Part shown: piece by piece, positions 1 through 8,627 of the stretch
Numbering within the stretch: the stretch's first letter is position 1
How the letters are laid out: each line of letters opens with the position of its first letter
Source: Exiguobacterium marinum DSM 16307
GTDB lineage: Bacteria; Bacillota; Bacilli; Exiguobacteriales; Exiguobacteriaceae
Assembly (NCBI RefSeq): GCF_000620845.1
Contig: NZ_KK211189.1
Location: 2,263,878-2,327,877 of the forward strand
DNA length: 64,000 nucleotides
Reading direction: 5' to 3'
Position numbers and translations under genes: made by a program
The notes under the pieces: generated by a model
The model's database searches: none
What the model was told of the DNA's origin: nothing
The model's input: the letters and a program-made list of their open reading frames with translations, nothing else

Positions 1-489
1 CAACTCGCCAATCGTTTGAATCGGTTGGCGCGTCCCGACCTCGTTGTTGCCGTACATGATCGACACGAGAATCGTGTCATCTCGTAACGCGGCCCGGAAC
101 ACATCTACATCGACAGCTCCTGACGCGTCGACATCGAGATACGTGACGTCAAACCCCTCTCGTTCGAGCTGTTCCATCGCATGAAGCACGGCATGATGTT
201 CGACTTTCGTCGTGATGATATGTTTGCCTTTTCCTTTGTGGGCATAGACTGCACCGAACAAGGCATAATTATCCGACTCCGTCCCACCTGACGTGAACAC
301 GATTTCGTTCGGTGAAGCACCGATCCATTTCGCAAGGACACGACGTGACGAATCGAGCGCCGCTCGGGCATTACGACCAATCCCGTGAATGCTCGACGCG
401 TTCCCATACGTCTCTAAAAAGTAAGGTGTCATCGCTTCAAGGACTTCCGGTCGCATCGGCGTCGTCGCAGCGTGATCAAAATAGTTCAT
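1..489 (-). CDS. iscS: Cysteine desulfurase, N-terminal part (cut by window edge)
   Basis: PLP-dependent class V aminotransferase fold that takes sulfur from cysteine for Fe-S clusters and tRNA thiolation. About 163 codons are visible, beginning MNYFDHAATTPMRPE, followed by a GGTESDN motif and the TKVEHHAVL stretch with the PLP-stacking histidine. The PLP lysine and active cysteine lie beyond the left edge. The ATG at 489 has a GAGGTGA ribosome site and starts 18 nt after the cymR stop, so the two genes form one unit, as in Bacillus, where the YrvO enzyme feeds MnmA. That tRNA-thiolation role is inferred from position. A second desulfurase occurs at 32.5 kb with the NAD genes. Confidence 0.93.
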   Translation of the reverse strand, partial: MNYFDHAATTPMRPEVLEAMTPYFLETYGNASSIHGIGRNARAALDSSRRVLAKWIGASPNEIVFTSGGTESDNYALFGAVYAHKGKGKHIITTKVEHHAVLHAMEQLEREGFDVTYLDVDASGAVDVDVFRAALRDDTILVSIMYGNNEVGTRQPIQTIGEL

Positions 490-507
490 AATAAGGTCAC
501 CTCGTTC

Positions 508-915
508 TTAAATATAAAACATGTAGCCGTCTGACTCTTCTTCTGCGAGGTCAGCGAGTGTCGTCTCATCTAGGACAGTATCGATTGCCTCTTTGATTTT
601 ATCCCAAAGCTTTCGTTTCACCGCATCATCTGCTTCAGAGTCCTCGACAACGGCTAAAGGTCCTTCAAGTAAGCGTATAATTTCTCCTGCCGTCACTTCT
701 TCTGCCGGTTTGACGAGTTGATAGCCACCGTATGCACCACGTACGCTCTTGACGAGGCCTCCGTTTCGGAGCGGACCGATCAGTTGCTCTAAATAATGCT
801 CCGGCAACTCGTGACGTGCCGCGATTTTTTTTAAACTGAGCGGTTTGTTGTCTGTCTCTCGTGCCAACGCAATCATAATCGTTAAGCCATAACGGCCCTT
901 TGTAGATATTTTCAT
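508..915 (-). CDS. cymR: CymR, Rrf2-family repressor of cysteine metabolism
   Basis: Winged-helix regulator of 135 residues. The N-terminus MKISTKGRYGLTIMIALA and the recognition region around residues 27-65 (SLKKIAARHELPEHYLEQL, then RGAYGGY) match the CymR branch of Rrf2. It contains no cysteine, so it is not an Fe-S IscR-type sensor. In Bacillus, CymR works with CysK to repress cysteine and sulfur uptake genes. The start is the ATG at 915, seven or eight bases after AAGGAGA; an upstream in-frame TTG lies too close to that site. It is followed by the cysteine desulfurase gene and is divergent from rarA. Confidence 0.93.
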   Translation of the reverse strand: MKISTKGRYGLTIMIALARETDNKPLSLKKIAARHELPEHYLEQLIGPLRNGGLVKSVRGAYGGYQLVKPAEEVTAGEIIRLLEGPLAVVEDSEADDAVKRKLWDKIKEAIDTVLDETTLADLAEEESDGYMFYI

Positions 916-931
916 CTTCAAGTCTCCTTCT

Positions 932-960
932 GTTATACTAATCGAACAAACGTTTGTCGA
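932..960 (-). promoter_or_regulatory. Likely cymR promoter
   Basis: On the reverse strand TCGACA (955-960) and TATAAC (932-937) are separated by 17 bases, a sigma-A-like arrangement ahead of the cymR ribosome site. The spacer holds the SOS-box-like palindrome described separately. Confidence 0.5.
943..956. promoter_or_regulatory. Candidate LexA (SOS) box between cymR and rarA
   Basis: CGAACAAACGTTTG matches the Gram-positive LexA consensus CGAAC-N4-GTTCG except near the last base, and its core ACAAACGTTTGT is a perfect 12-bp palindrome. It lies just downstream of TATACT (934-939), a possible -10 for rarA, so a bound repressor would cover the rarA start site. LexA control of rarA is inferred. 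Confidence 0.45.
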
Positions 961-975
961 AAGGAATGGTTACGT

Positions 976-2283
976 ATGCCTGATTTGTTTCATCAATCGA
1001 ATGGTGGACCGCTCGCCAACCGGATGCGCCCCGAAACGTTAGATGACGTGATCGGACAGCGACATATCGTCGGCGAGGGCAAGCTCCTTCGCCGTGCCAT
1101 CGAAGCGGATCGACTCGGTACGATTATTTTATACGGTCCACCGGGTACCGGTAAGACGACACTCGCTCGTGTCATTTCGAATTACACGAAGGCGACGTTC
1201 GTCCAATTGAACGCCGTCACCGCCAAGCTCGATGAATTGCGAAGCGTCATTCGTGAAGCGGAGTCCCGGTTTGACTTCGACGATGAGCGAACGATTCTTT
1301 TTTTAGATGAGATCCATCGATTCAATAAACTTCAGCAAGACGCGCTTCTCCCTGCCCTTGAGTCCGGAAAGCTCGTCCTCATCGGAGCGACGACCGAAAA
1401 CCCGAGCTTTGAAGTGAATGCCGCCCTGTTGTCTCGGGCGACGGTGTTCCGACTTGAGCAGCCGGGTGCCGAGGAGTTACGTGCCGTCCTTGACCGGGCG
1501 CTCCATGACTCCCGTGGTCTCGGGAACTACCCTGTGAAAATGGATGAAGCTGCTGCTGACCATTATATCAAAATGGCGGACGGTGACTACCGTGTCCTAT
1601 TAAATGCACTTGAACTCGCCGTCTTAACAACGCCAGAAGTGAACGGGCAGATTCACATCACACTAGAGGTCGCAGAAGAGTCGATTCAACAAAAATCGAT
1701 CAAATATGATAAAACGGGCGACCGACACTACGATGTCATCTCGGCCTTCATCAAATCGATTCGTGGTTCGGACCCGGATGCCGCGCTCTACTGGCTCGCC
1801 GTCATGATCGAAGCTGGCGAGTCCCCGCGCTTCATCATGCGTCGTCTTTACGTGCATGCCGCAGAAGATATCGGAATGAGCGATCCGAACGCGCTACTCG
1901 TCGTCGATGCGGCAGCACGCGCGAGCGAATACATCGGCTTTCCTGAAGCCCGTATACCGATTGCAGAAGCTGTTCTTTATCTCGCGACCGCCCCAAAATC
2001 AAATGCGGTCATCACTGCCATCGACAAGGCGCTCCATCATGTCCGAACAGTCGAAGGTGGACCTGTACCGGTGCATCTCCGCGACGCCCATAGTCCCGGG
2101 GCACGTGAACTTGGGAACGGGGTCGGTTATAAATATCCTCATGATGAAAAAGACGGGTTCGTTCCTCAAAACTATTGGCCTGAGAATTTGGCCCGAAAAC
2201 GACCGAACTACTATAAGCCGACGCCTCGTGGATTCGAGCAACAAATCCAAAAACGGCTTGAGTATTGGGAAAAACGACGCTGA
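976..2283 (+). CDS. rarA: RarA/MgsA replication-associated recombination ATPase
   Basis: Clamp-loader-like AAA+ ATPase of 435 residues that acts at stalled replication forks. Visible features are the N-terminal [17 protein letters not shown] box, Walker A GPPGTGKT at residues 54-61, Walker [11 protein letters not shown] near 112, sensor 1 GATTENPS, and the C-terminal tetramerisation region with [18 protein letters not shown]. The length is normal for the family. The ATG at 976 follows AAAGGAAT. The neighbours cymR and tcdA are the same as in Bacillus. Confidence 0.95.
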   Translation: MPDLFHQSNGGPLANRMRPETLDDVIGQRHIVGEGKLLRRAIEADRLGTIILYGPPGTGKTTLARVISNYTKATFVQLNAVTAKLDELRSVIREAESRFDFDDERTILFLDEIHRFNKLQQDALLPALESGKLVLIGATTENPSFEVNAALLSRATVFRLEQPGAEELRAVLDRALHDSRGLGNYPVKMDEAAADHYIKMADGDYRVLLNALELAVLTTPEVNGQIHITLEVAEESIQQKSIKYDKTGDRHYDVISAFIKSIRGSDPDAALYWLAVMIEAGESPRFIMRRLYVHAAEDIGMSDPNALLVVDAAARASEYIGFPEARIPIAEAVLYLATAPKSNAVITAIDKALHHVRTVEGGPVPVHLRDAHSPGARELGNGVGYKYPHDEKDGFVPQNYWPENLARKRPNYYKPTPRGFEQQIQKRLEYWEKRR

Positions 2284-2306
2284 CTCACAACGAGTCGCGT
2301 CGTTTT
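2271..2306. terminator. Bidirectional terminator between rarA and tcdA
   Basis: AACGACGC and GACTC pair with GAGTC and GCGTCGTT around a short loop. T runs follow on both strands. The structure overlaps the last codons of rarA and abuts the tcdA stop. Confidence 0.75.
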
Positions 2307-3072
2307 ACTTTTGGATTCGATTGATCTCGACTCCTGCTTGTTCGAGCAAGTCGTTAATGACGTAACCGGCAGCTACAAGTCCTGCGACCGATGGGACGAA
2401 TGCGTTCGAGCTCGGTGGCATCTTTGCTTTCCGGATTGGAGCGTCTTTCTTCCCGACGACCTCGTTCACGTCTTCACGCGTCACAATTGGAGATTCGTCC
2501 GAGAAGACGACTGGGACCCCTTTATAAATCTTTTCTTTACGGAGACGTGTCCGAACCATCTTCGCAATCGGGTCATACGATGTATCTTTGATGTCGACGA
2601 CTTTGATGCGAGTCGGGTCCATCTTGTTTGCCATCCCCATACTCGAGATGACTGGAATACCACGGCGCTTACACTCTACGATTAAATGGATCTTATAAAT
2701 AATCGTATCTGAAGCATCAATGACATAGTCGATGTTTTGAGCGAAGAATTCTTCGTACGTCTCTTCTGTATAAAACATCTTCAGTTGAACGAGGTCTAAG
2801 TCCGGGTTGATGTCGAGGAGACGCTTGCCCATCGCTTCTACTTTCGGTTGACCGACTGTCGACAACAACGCGTGGATTTGACGATTGACGTTCGTGATGT
2901 CGATGTCATCTTTATCGACGAGGACGATGCGTCCGACGCCACTGCGCACAAGTGCCTCGGCTGCGAATGAGCCGACGCCACCGACACCTAAAATCGCGAC
3001 CGTTTTATTTTTTAAAGCATCGAGGCCTTCTGAACCGATGGCCAATTCATTTCGTGAAAACTGGTGTAACAT
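2305..3072 (-). CDS. tcdA: TcdA, tRNA threonylcarbamoyladenosine dehydratase
   Basis: E1-like ThiF/MoeB-fold enzyme of 255 residues that uses ATP to cyclise t6A37 of tRNA to ct6A. The nucleotide-binding motif AILGVGGVGSFAAEAL is near residue 25, followed by VLVDKDDIDITNVNRQ, the usual adenylation segment. SSMGMANKMDPTRIKV and a C-terminal glycine/alanine helix (SVAGLVAAGYVI) complete the fold. Start is the ATG at 3072, preceded by GGAGGAAG; an in-frame start six codons upstream would bury this ribosome site. It equals Bacillus YrvM and sits beside the 6S gene, as there. Confidence 0.92.
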   Translation of the reverse strand: MLHQFSRNELAIGSEGLDALKNKTVAILGVGGVGSFAAEALVRSGVGRIVLVDKDDIDITNVNRQIHALLSTVGQPKVEAMGKRLLDINPDLDLVQLKMFYTEETYEEFFAQNIDYVIDASDTIIYKIHLIVECKRRGIPVISSMGMANKMDPTRIKVVDIKDTSYDPIAKMVRTRLRKEKIYKGVPVVFSDESPIVTREDVNEVVGKKDAPIRKAKMPPSSNAFVPSVAGLVAAGYVINDLLEQAGVEINRIQK

Positions 3073-3128
3073 GTTTCTTCCTCCAACCAATTCTATTTTC
3101 TCATACTATTTTACTCGGAATTATATTC

Positions 3129-3153
3129 AAAAAAAAGACGTCTCGCGACGTGT
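3129..3153 (-). terminator. Terminator of the 6S RNA gene
   Basis: On the reverse strand ACGTC-GCGA-GACGT is followed by eight Ts, a short perfect hairpin just past the 6S closing stem. Confidence 0.75.
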
Positions 3154-3165
3154 TTACAAAAAAAT

Positions 3166-3362
3166 CGATGGGGCCCGGAGTGCCGTGACGATGCCTTGCT
3201 TTTGAACCTGCGTATGCAGGTGGGTGACCTAGCGTTTCCTTCACAAGTCCTCCTGCACGTGATGAGGCAGTTGATCCGGTTAGCAGTTCGGTCTCCCGTA
3301 TTCAAAGTGTTGGCTCAAAATAACGAAGGCGGCTCTCGTACACCTCAGGTATCCCATCTGTT
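3166..3362 (-). ncRNA. ssrS: 6S RNA
   Basis: About 195 nt on the reverse strand fold as the RNA polymerase-binding 6S RNA. GATGGG at the 5' end pairs with CCCATC at the 3' end. Next, CCTGAGGTGT pairs with GGCACTCCGGG. A large asymmetric central bubble follows, with TTGAGCCAACAC and GAATACGGGAGACC on one side and AAGGAAACGCTAGGTCACCC on the other. The position between tcdA and the aspS side, the own promoter and the own terminator all agree. This matches 6S-1 of Bacillus by location. Ends are estimated. Confidence 0.85.
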
Positions 3363-3368
3363 GATTTA

Positions 3369-3397
3369 ACTATAGCGCTTCTATAAAAAGAAGTCAA
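3369..3397 (-). promoter_or_regulatory. Promoter of the 6S RNA gene
   Basis: TTGACT (3392-3397) and TATAGT (3369-3374) on the reverse strand are exactly 17 bases apart, a near-consensus sigma-A promoter. Predicted transcription start is near 3362. Confidence 0.8.
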
Positions 3398-3428
3398 TGA
3401 GAAACACCGACTTCTCGTGACAGTTTCG

Positions 3429-4643
3429 TCACAACCATTTGTTACGAAACGCACGGTCAGGATCGTACGTGAACTGTTGACGCTCGATGTTAAAATGCCG
3501 ATTTCGTGAGTCGTTTCCAACACCCGCTTGATAAGCCCAATTCGCCCAATTACTAGCGACATCATAATCGATCAGCTTCGATTCAAAATAGGCTGCTCCG
3601 TATCGCCAATCCTGCATTAACTCCTTAGCGAAATAGTTGGCAACGATTTGCCGACCCCGGTTCGACATCCACCCTGTTGCATTTAGCTCGCGCATGAACG
3701 CATCGACAAACTCCACTCCGGTATCGCCTCGTCGCCATTTCTCGATGATGTCAGAATCGACCCGCCACTCCTTCGGCTTCGAACGAATCCCCTGCTCCCG
3801 AAACAATCGTTTTCCTTGTTCAAGTGCGACCCATTGAAAAAACTCGCGCCACAACAACTCAAAGTAGAGCCAGTACGTCGATTCGTTCACACTATGTGTC
3901 CGCTCGTGCGCTTCTAATTCAAAGAAGACTCGACGCGGGGACAACGAGCCATTCGCCAAATACGGGGACAACTTTGTCGAATCGTCGACCCCGAATCCAT
4001 TCCGTGTCTCTTTATACGTTCGAATCGGCACGGACAAATAATCATTCAACCGACGTTTTGCAGCTAATTCGCCACCTTTGAAGGGGAATGCCGTCCTCGG
4101 GTCTTGCTCGACTTCTTGAACTGGGAATGGGAACGTCACTTCGCGTTTAGACGCTGTCGCCTTTCGGGAGGTGAGTTCGCGTGGTCGAACATCATATTCG
4201 ACTGCTTTACGGAACTCTGTAAACAGGAACGGCATCTTTTCAAATGGGATATCAACTTCTTCAAATAACGTAAATCCTTCGAACGTTTCGTACTCCCCCT
4301 CCCACTCCCCGATTACTTCTTCTTCACGCTTTCGTTCATTGTATCCGATTGCCCTCTGAAACAAGAGACGGTCGGCCGGGTCTATTATGTCGAGCGGATG
4401 CCCAACATGGACATAGAACGGAATCCCAAGAGCATTCAATGAACCCGCCACGTCTTCTAACGTTTCTTTCAAAAAATGAAACCGTTCGTTCCCGAGCGGA
4501 ATGACACCATATCGATTCTCAACGAGCTGCTTTGGACTGATAAAATAATGCCCTTCTATCGGATCATCATGTCGCAGCGCCTCCTCGAGTGGCAAGTGAT
4601 CATCGACGCGTAAATCATTTTGGTACCATATAATTGTTTTCAT
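3429..4643 (-). CDS. Cryptochrome/photolyase, DASH family
   Basis: FAD flavoprotein of 404 residues with the photolyase alpha/beta domain (MKTIIWYQNDLRVDDH) and the helical FAD domain. DASH hallmarks are FPFKGGELAAKRRLNDYL, STKLSPYLANGSLSPR, LNATGWMSNRGRQIVANY, and IDYDVASNWANWAYQAGVGNDSR ending at FNIERQ...YDPD. DASH proteins repair UV cyclobutane dimers in single-stranded or looped DNA, and some act in signalling. The start ATG follows GGAGGAGGT. It is somewhat short for the family, with no C-terminal extension. The gene stands alone on the reverse strand upstream of 6S. Confidence 0.88.
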   Translation of the reverse strand: MKTIIWYQNDLRVDDHLPLEEALRHDDPIEGHYFISPKQLVENRYGVIPLGNERFHFLKETLEDVAGSLNALGIPFYVHVGHPLDIIDPADRLLFQRAIGYNERKREEEVIGEWEGEYETFEGFTLFEEVDIPFEKMPFLFTEFRKAVEYDVRPRELTSRKATASKREVTFPFPVQEVEQDPRTAFPFKGGELAAKRRLNDYLSVPIRTYKETRNGFGVDDSTKLSPYLANGSLSPRRVFFELEAHERTHSVNESTYWLYFELLWREFFQWVALEQGKRLFREQGIRSKPKEWRVDSDIIEKWRRGDTGVEFVDAFMRELNATGWMSNRGRQIVANYFAKELMQDWRYGAAYFESKLIDYDVASNWANWAYQAGVGNDSRNRHFNIERQQFTYDPDRAFRNKWL

Positions 4644-4774
4644 GAAGTGACCTCCTCCATTACTTAGTATGATGGATGACAGTTTAGTACAAAAAGATTA
4701 GGATGTGTTTGAAAAATGTTTTCAAAACCAATTTGTGTGGAATATATTCATCTAGAAGAGAAAGGGGTGCTACT

Positions 4775-4885
4775 ATGGCTAAGAAAGGTAAGATGGGATC
4801 ATTAATCAAAGTCGCGACGGCGGTCGCACCGTTCGTCTACAAATATTATAAAAAGAATAAAGCTAAAAAATCACCGAAGAAATAA
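4775..4885 (+). CDS. Very small basic hydrophobic peptide, function unknown
   Basis: A 36-codon frame with a good AGAAAGGGG ribosome site and an ATG at 4775. The product starts MAKKGKMGSLIKVATAVAPF and ends in a run rich in lysine and tyrosine. The middle (LIKVATAVAPFVYKYY) could form a membrane-seeking helix flanked by positive charge. It has its own terminator directly downstream and is monocistronic. A longer frame to 4703 exists but lacks a ribosome site. No family is recognised. Confidence 0.6.
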   Translation: MAKKGKMGSLIKVATAVAPFVYKYYKKNKAKKSPKK

Positions 4886-4891
4886 CGATCT

Positions 4892-4922
4892 CGTCTCAGC
4901 TTTCACGCTGAGACGTTTTTTT
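4892..4922 (+). terminator. Terminator after the small peptide gene
   Basis: CGTCTCAGC pairs perfectly with GCTGAGACG around a six-base loop and is followed by seven Ts. Confidence 0.88.
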
Positions 4923-4978
4923 CATGTTTTCAAATCGAGTGTGCTAAGATAAATCAATCATTTTATTGAAACGAGGCG

Positions 4979-5632
4979 ATGTTCGTGCACGCAAGGTCTA
5001 TCCACTTTTTACGTATTCTCTTCAAATGGGGCCTCTTCATGACCGGATTGTTCTTACTCGCACTCGGCTCATCGATCATGATCACGGCAAATCTCGGTGT
5101 CTCCACGTGGGACGTCCTTCATATCGGAATCGCTCACCATCTTCCGATTTCAATCGGAACTGTCATCTTATGCGTCGGTCTTCTACTCGTCCTATTCAAA
5201 TACATACTCGATCGCGTCCGTCCTCAGTTCGGGACGCTCGTCAACGCGGTTTTCGTCGGGGTATTCATGAACTTGATTTTAAATGAGCAATGGCTTCCTG
5301 TTTTCGAAGGGATGATCATGAATATCGTTTGGCTCACATTCGGCATATTTGTGATGGGTATGGGAGCCGGTCTGTACGTCGCTGTCGGGTATGGTGCCGG
5401 TCCCCGTGATGGATTGACGCTTGCCTTAGCAGACCGTTTTAAAAAGTCTGTCCGTGCCATGCGGACTTGGATGGAGTTGACTGCTTGTCTTATAGGCTGG
5501 GCGCTTGGCGGACCGCTCTTCTTCGGCACCATCCTATCGATTTTCCTCATCGGTCCGTTCTTCCAGTTCTGGTTAGAACGGTTCCGCCTGTTCATCGCCT
5601 ACGTCGATCGTCTCAAAGTAAAATTTGCATGA
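4979..5632 (+). CDS. YczE-like integral membrane protein
   Basis: Hydrophobic protein of 217 residues with about five or six membrane spans and conserved YczE-type stretches: LALGSSIMITANLGVSTWDV near residue 25, a glycine-rich AGLYVAVGYGAGPRDGLTLAL near 130 and GWALGGPLFFGTI near 175. YczE of Bacillus is needed for post-translational maturation of surfactin-type products, but the general role of the family is unknown. Start at 4979 is uncertain; the ATG at 5039 is an alternative. It is not obviously in an operon. Confidence 0.75.
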   Translation: MFVHARSIHFLRILFKWGLFMTGLFLLALGSSIMITANLGVSTWDVLHIGIAHHLPISIGTVILCVGLLLVLFKYILDRVRPQFGTLVNAVFVGVFMNLILNEQWLPVFEGMIMNIVWLTFGIFVMGMGAGLYVAVGYGAGPRDGLTLALADRFKKSVRAMRTWMELTACLIGWALGGPLFFGTILSIFLIGPFFQFWLERFRLFIAYVDRLKVKFA

Positions 5633-5635
5633 ATT

Positions 5636-5659
5636 AGAGAGGGATTCCCTCTCTTTTTA
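5636..5659 (+). terminator. Terminator after the YczE-like gene
   Basis: AGAGAGGG-ATT-CCCTCTCT followed by TTTTTAT; the hairpin sits between two convergent genes. Confidence 0.8.
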
Positions 5660-6697
5660 TGTGTTCGGAATCAAGACAATCTTTCCGAACTTACCCGATT
5701 GTTTGAAGTACGTTTGCGCTTCACGTGCCTCTTCAAGCGGGAACGTCCGATCGATGACCGGTTTTAGCTTCCCTTCCGCGATCGAACGCAACATTTCCGC
5801 GAACTCATGCCTTGTCCCGAGGACAGACCCATACATCGCAATATGCTTCAAATACAATGTACGGAAATCGAGATGGGTCGTCTGTCCGCCGGCAGAACCG
5901 GAAATGCAGAATTTCCCACCCTTCTTCAATACTTGAAGAGACATATCAAACAACGCATCCCCGACGACATCAAGCACGGCATCGACCGGACCGCCGTTCG
6001 CCGCGATGATATCATCGGCGAGCGTCTCAGAACGATAGGAAAAGACTTCGGTCGCACCGAACGCTTTCAATTCTTGCTCGTTTTTCAAATCACCGACAAT
6101 GGCGAACACTTTCGCACCGAAAACGTTCGCAGCAATCTGAACGTTGAGCGAACCGACACCACCGCTCGCACCTGTGACGACAATCGTCTCACCGGAACGA
6201 ATGTGTAACTGCTCATTCATATGCCACGCTGTGAGTCCGCTCACGGAAAAAACCGCACTTTCGACAAAATCATCGAGTGGCATATCAAAACAAAGGTCGG
6301 CCGGCCAGGCAACGTATTCTGCATAACCTCCGTCATATTCTGAGCCAATAAAGGACATATCGTCTGACAAGTGTTCTTTCCGTTCAGGTCCGCTCGAGGT
6401 GAACGGAAACAAGACGACATGTCGGCCAATCATCGTTTGATCGACCTCGTCCCCAACCTCGACGACTTCTCCCGTGATGTCTGAACCGGGAATACGGGGA
6501 AAATGGACGCCTTCCGGGCGCCAACCTGACTTTTCGCCAGTTCCATACGCCCCTTCTCGCATCCAAATCTCGGTATTGTTAATGGCACAGGCGCGCACCT
6601 TGATCAGTACTTCTCCCGCTTTCGGTGTCGGTTTTTGGATATCGATCACTTGAAGTTGATCGACATTCCCATATCCTACGACTTGCACAGCTTTCAT
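5657..6697 (-). CDS. Quinone oxidoreductase / MDR-family alcohol dehydrogenase-like protein
   Basis: Medium-chain reductase of 346 residues: a GroES-like N-terminal domain (MKAVQVVGYGNVDQLQV...GSDITGEVVEVG) and an NADPH Rossmann domain with ASGGVGSLNVQIAANVFGAKV near residue 150. The catalytic zinc cysteine of alcohol dehydrogenases is not present at its usual place (ACAINNTEIWMREG), so it is likely a zinc-free quinone reductase that reduces quinones or enones. The ATG at 6697 is preceded by GAAGGAGG; a longer frame upstream is not supported. Substrate unknown. Confidence 0.85.
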   Translation of the reverse strand: MKAVQVVGYGNVDQLQVIDIQKPTPKAGEVLIKVRACAINNTEIWMREGAYGTGEKSGWRPEGVHFPRIPGSDITGEVVEVGDEVDQTMIGRHVVLFPFTSSGPERKEHLSDDMSFIGSEYDGGYAEYVAWPADLCFDMPLDDFVESAVFSVSGLTAWHMNEQLHIRSGETIVVTGASGGVGSLNVQIAANVFGAKVFAIVGDLKNEQELKAFGATEVFSYRSETLADDIIAANGGPVDAVLDVVGDALFDMSLQVLKKGGKFCISGSAGGQTTHLDFRTLYLKHIAMYGSVLGTRHEFAEMLRSIAEGKLKPVIDRTFPLEEAREAQTYFKQSGKFGKIVLIPNT

Positions 6698-6764
6698 GGT
6701 GTATCTGCCTCCTTCTCTTTCGTTCATCCATATGTATTTACCCACGAACCATTCATATCACGCC

Positions 6765-6790
6765 CAAAAGGTCACCATTCTCAGGTGACC
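6765..6790 (-). terminator. Terminator after the ABC exporter gene
   Basis: GGTCACC and GGTGACC pair around a seven-base loop. On the reverse strand the stem is followed by TTTT, just past the exporter stop. Confidence 0.65.
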
Positions 6791-6796
6791 CTCCGT

Positions 6797-8509
6797 TTAA
6801 AGCTGTTGGCGTTGTAACAGATTTGTGAAGACGCCGCCTTTTTGGCTGAGCTCTTCATGTGTCCCGTCCTCGACGATTCCTTCGGCCGTCACGACGAGGA
6901 TCCGATCGGCATTCTTCACCGTCGCCAAGCGGTGAGCGATGATGAGCGTCGTCCGATTCGCCGCCAGTTCATTGAGTGAATCTTGAATGATGGCCTCGGT
7001 TTCCGTATCGAGTGCCGAAGTCGCCTCATCCAAAATTAAAATCGGCGGATTTTTCAAGAACATACGTGCGATAGCGATTCGTTGTTTCTGACCACCGGAG
7101 AGCTTGAGTCCTCGTTCCCCGATTTGTGTGTCGAGACCGTGTTCGAGCTCCTCGACAAGCGTCCCGAGATGCGCCTTCTCTACCGCATACATGATATCGG
7201 CATCGGTCGCATCAAGCTTCCCATAAGCGATATTCTCACGCAATGTACCCGCAAACAAGAAGACGTCCTGTTGAACGATTCCGATTTGACGACGTAAACT
7301 CTCTTTCGTCATATCACGGATGTCCATCCCGTCAATCGAGATAGCACCCTTTGTGACGTCATAAAAACGAGGGATGAGTGAACAGATTGTCGTCTTACCT
7401 GCCCCGCTCGTCCCGACCAAGGCCACGGTCGTCCCTTCCTTGATCGACAAGTCAATGTCCGTCAACACTTGGCGATAATCCGAGTATCCGAACGAGACGT
7501 CGTCGAAGACGATATCGCCTTTCAACGTCTCAACATCAACCGCTTCGTCGCGATTCTTAATATCCGGTTCTTCGTCTAAAAGTTGCGTGAAGCGTTTAAA
7601 TCCTGCCATCCCTTTCGGATACATCTCGAGAAGTGCCGTGATCTTCTCAATCGGTTTAATGAGCAAGTTCATATACAAGATAAACCCGACGAGCTGTCCG
7701 TAAGACAACTGCCCTTCATACGTTAAGTATGCCCCGTAGACAAGGACGAGTAACGTCATGAGACGCGTCGTGATGTAGATTCCGGCGAGTGACTTACTCA
7801 TGACCCGATACGCTTCAATCTTCGAGCCGCGATAGAAGTTGTTGTCCTTTTGGAAACGTCCAATCTCAAACGTCTCATTCGTGAACGACTGCACGACACG
7901 TGCCCCTGACACACTGTCCTCAACGCGTGCGTTCACTTCCCCGATATTCGTGTACATCTTTTGCCATGCTTTGTTCATGTTTTTATTCGCATACGTGATC
8001 ATGATGATGAGGAATGGTACCGCGACAACGGTGACGAGTGCGAGTTCTGAGTCAATCGAGAACATGATCCCGAACGCACCAAGTAGCGTCATGATGGCGA
8101 TAAAGAAGTCTTCCGGCCCGTGGTGCGCCACTTCCCCGATATCGAACAAGTCGTTCGTGACCCGGCTCATCAAATGCCCGGTCTTATGGTTGTCAAAGAA
8201 GCGGAACGACTGTTTATGGATATGCGTGAACAACTCTTCTCGCATGTCTGTCTCGATGTTGATTCCTAGCTTATGTCCCCAATAGTTGACAACATACTGC
8301 ATCATCATGGCCAATATGTAAAGAATCAATAGACCGATGCTGACAATGATAATCCAGTTCCATTCCCCACCTGGCAACAAATCATCGATGAACCATTGAA
8401 CGGCGAGCGGAAACCCGAGTTCAAGCAGTCCGACGAGAATCGCGAATGAAAAGTCGAGGATGAATAACTTCTTATGTGGCCGATAATAACTAAAAAAACG
8501 TGCAAACAT
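6797..8509 (-). CDS. ABC exporter, permease-ATPase half transporter
   Basis: Homodimer-type exporter of 570 residues. Six membrane spans occupy roughly residues 15-300, followed by an ATPase domain with Walker A VGTSGAGKTT near 365, Q-loop, signature LSGGQKQRIAIARMFL and Walker B ILILDEATSALD, and the H-loop histidine in TLIIAHRLATV. The architecture matches Sav1866/MsbA-like multidrug or lipid exporters. The substrate cannot be told. It is a single gene divergent from the Fe-S-family gene at 8628. Confidence 0.92.
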   Translation of the reverse strand: MFARFFSYYRPHKKLFILDFSFAILVGLLELGFPLAVQWFIDDLLPGGEWNWIIIVSIGLLILYILAMMMQYVVNYWGHKLGINIETDMREELFTHIHKQSFRFFDNHKTGHLMSRVTNDLFDIGEVAHHGPEDFFIAIMTLLGAFGIMFSIDSELALVTVVAVPFLIIMITYANKNMNKAWQKMYTNIGEVNARVEDSVSGARVVQSFTNETFEIGRFQKDNNFYRGSKIEAYRVMSKSLAGIYITTRLMTLLVLVYGAYLTYEGQLSYGQLVGFILYMNLLIKPIEKITALLEMYPKGMAGFKRFTQLLDEEPDIKNRDEAVDVETLKGDIVFDDVSFGYSDYRQVLTDIDLSIKEGTTVALVGTSGAGKTTICSLIPRFYDVTKGAISIDGMDIRDMTKESLRRQIGIVQQDVFLFAGTLRENIAYGKLDATDADIMYAVEKAHLGTLVEELEHGLDTQIGERGLKLSGGQKQRIAIARMFLKNPPILILDEATSALDTETEAIIQDSLNELAANRTTLIIAHRLATVKNADRILVVTAEGIVEDGTHEELSQKGGVFTNLLQRQQL

Positions 8510-8627
8510 TCTCTTACCCCCTTCTAAACATTAAGTGTACGCTTTTTTCCGAAAGGTGGAAAACAGGATGCATCCTTTTTTCATTCTTTTTTCAATCGGC
8601 GTATAATAAAGGTAAGGAGTGATACAC

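Noticed and set aside
1907-2365. Forward frame over the rarA 3' end
   Set aside because: Overlaps rarA in another frame, with no family motif and no ribosome site.
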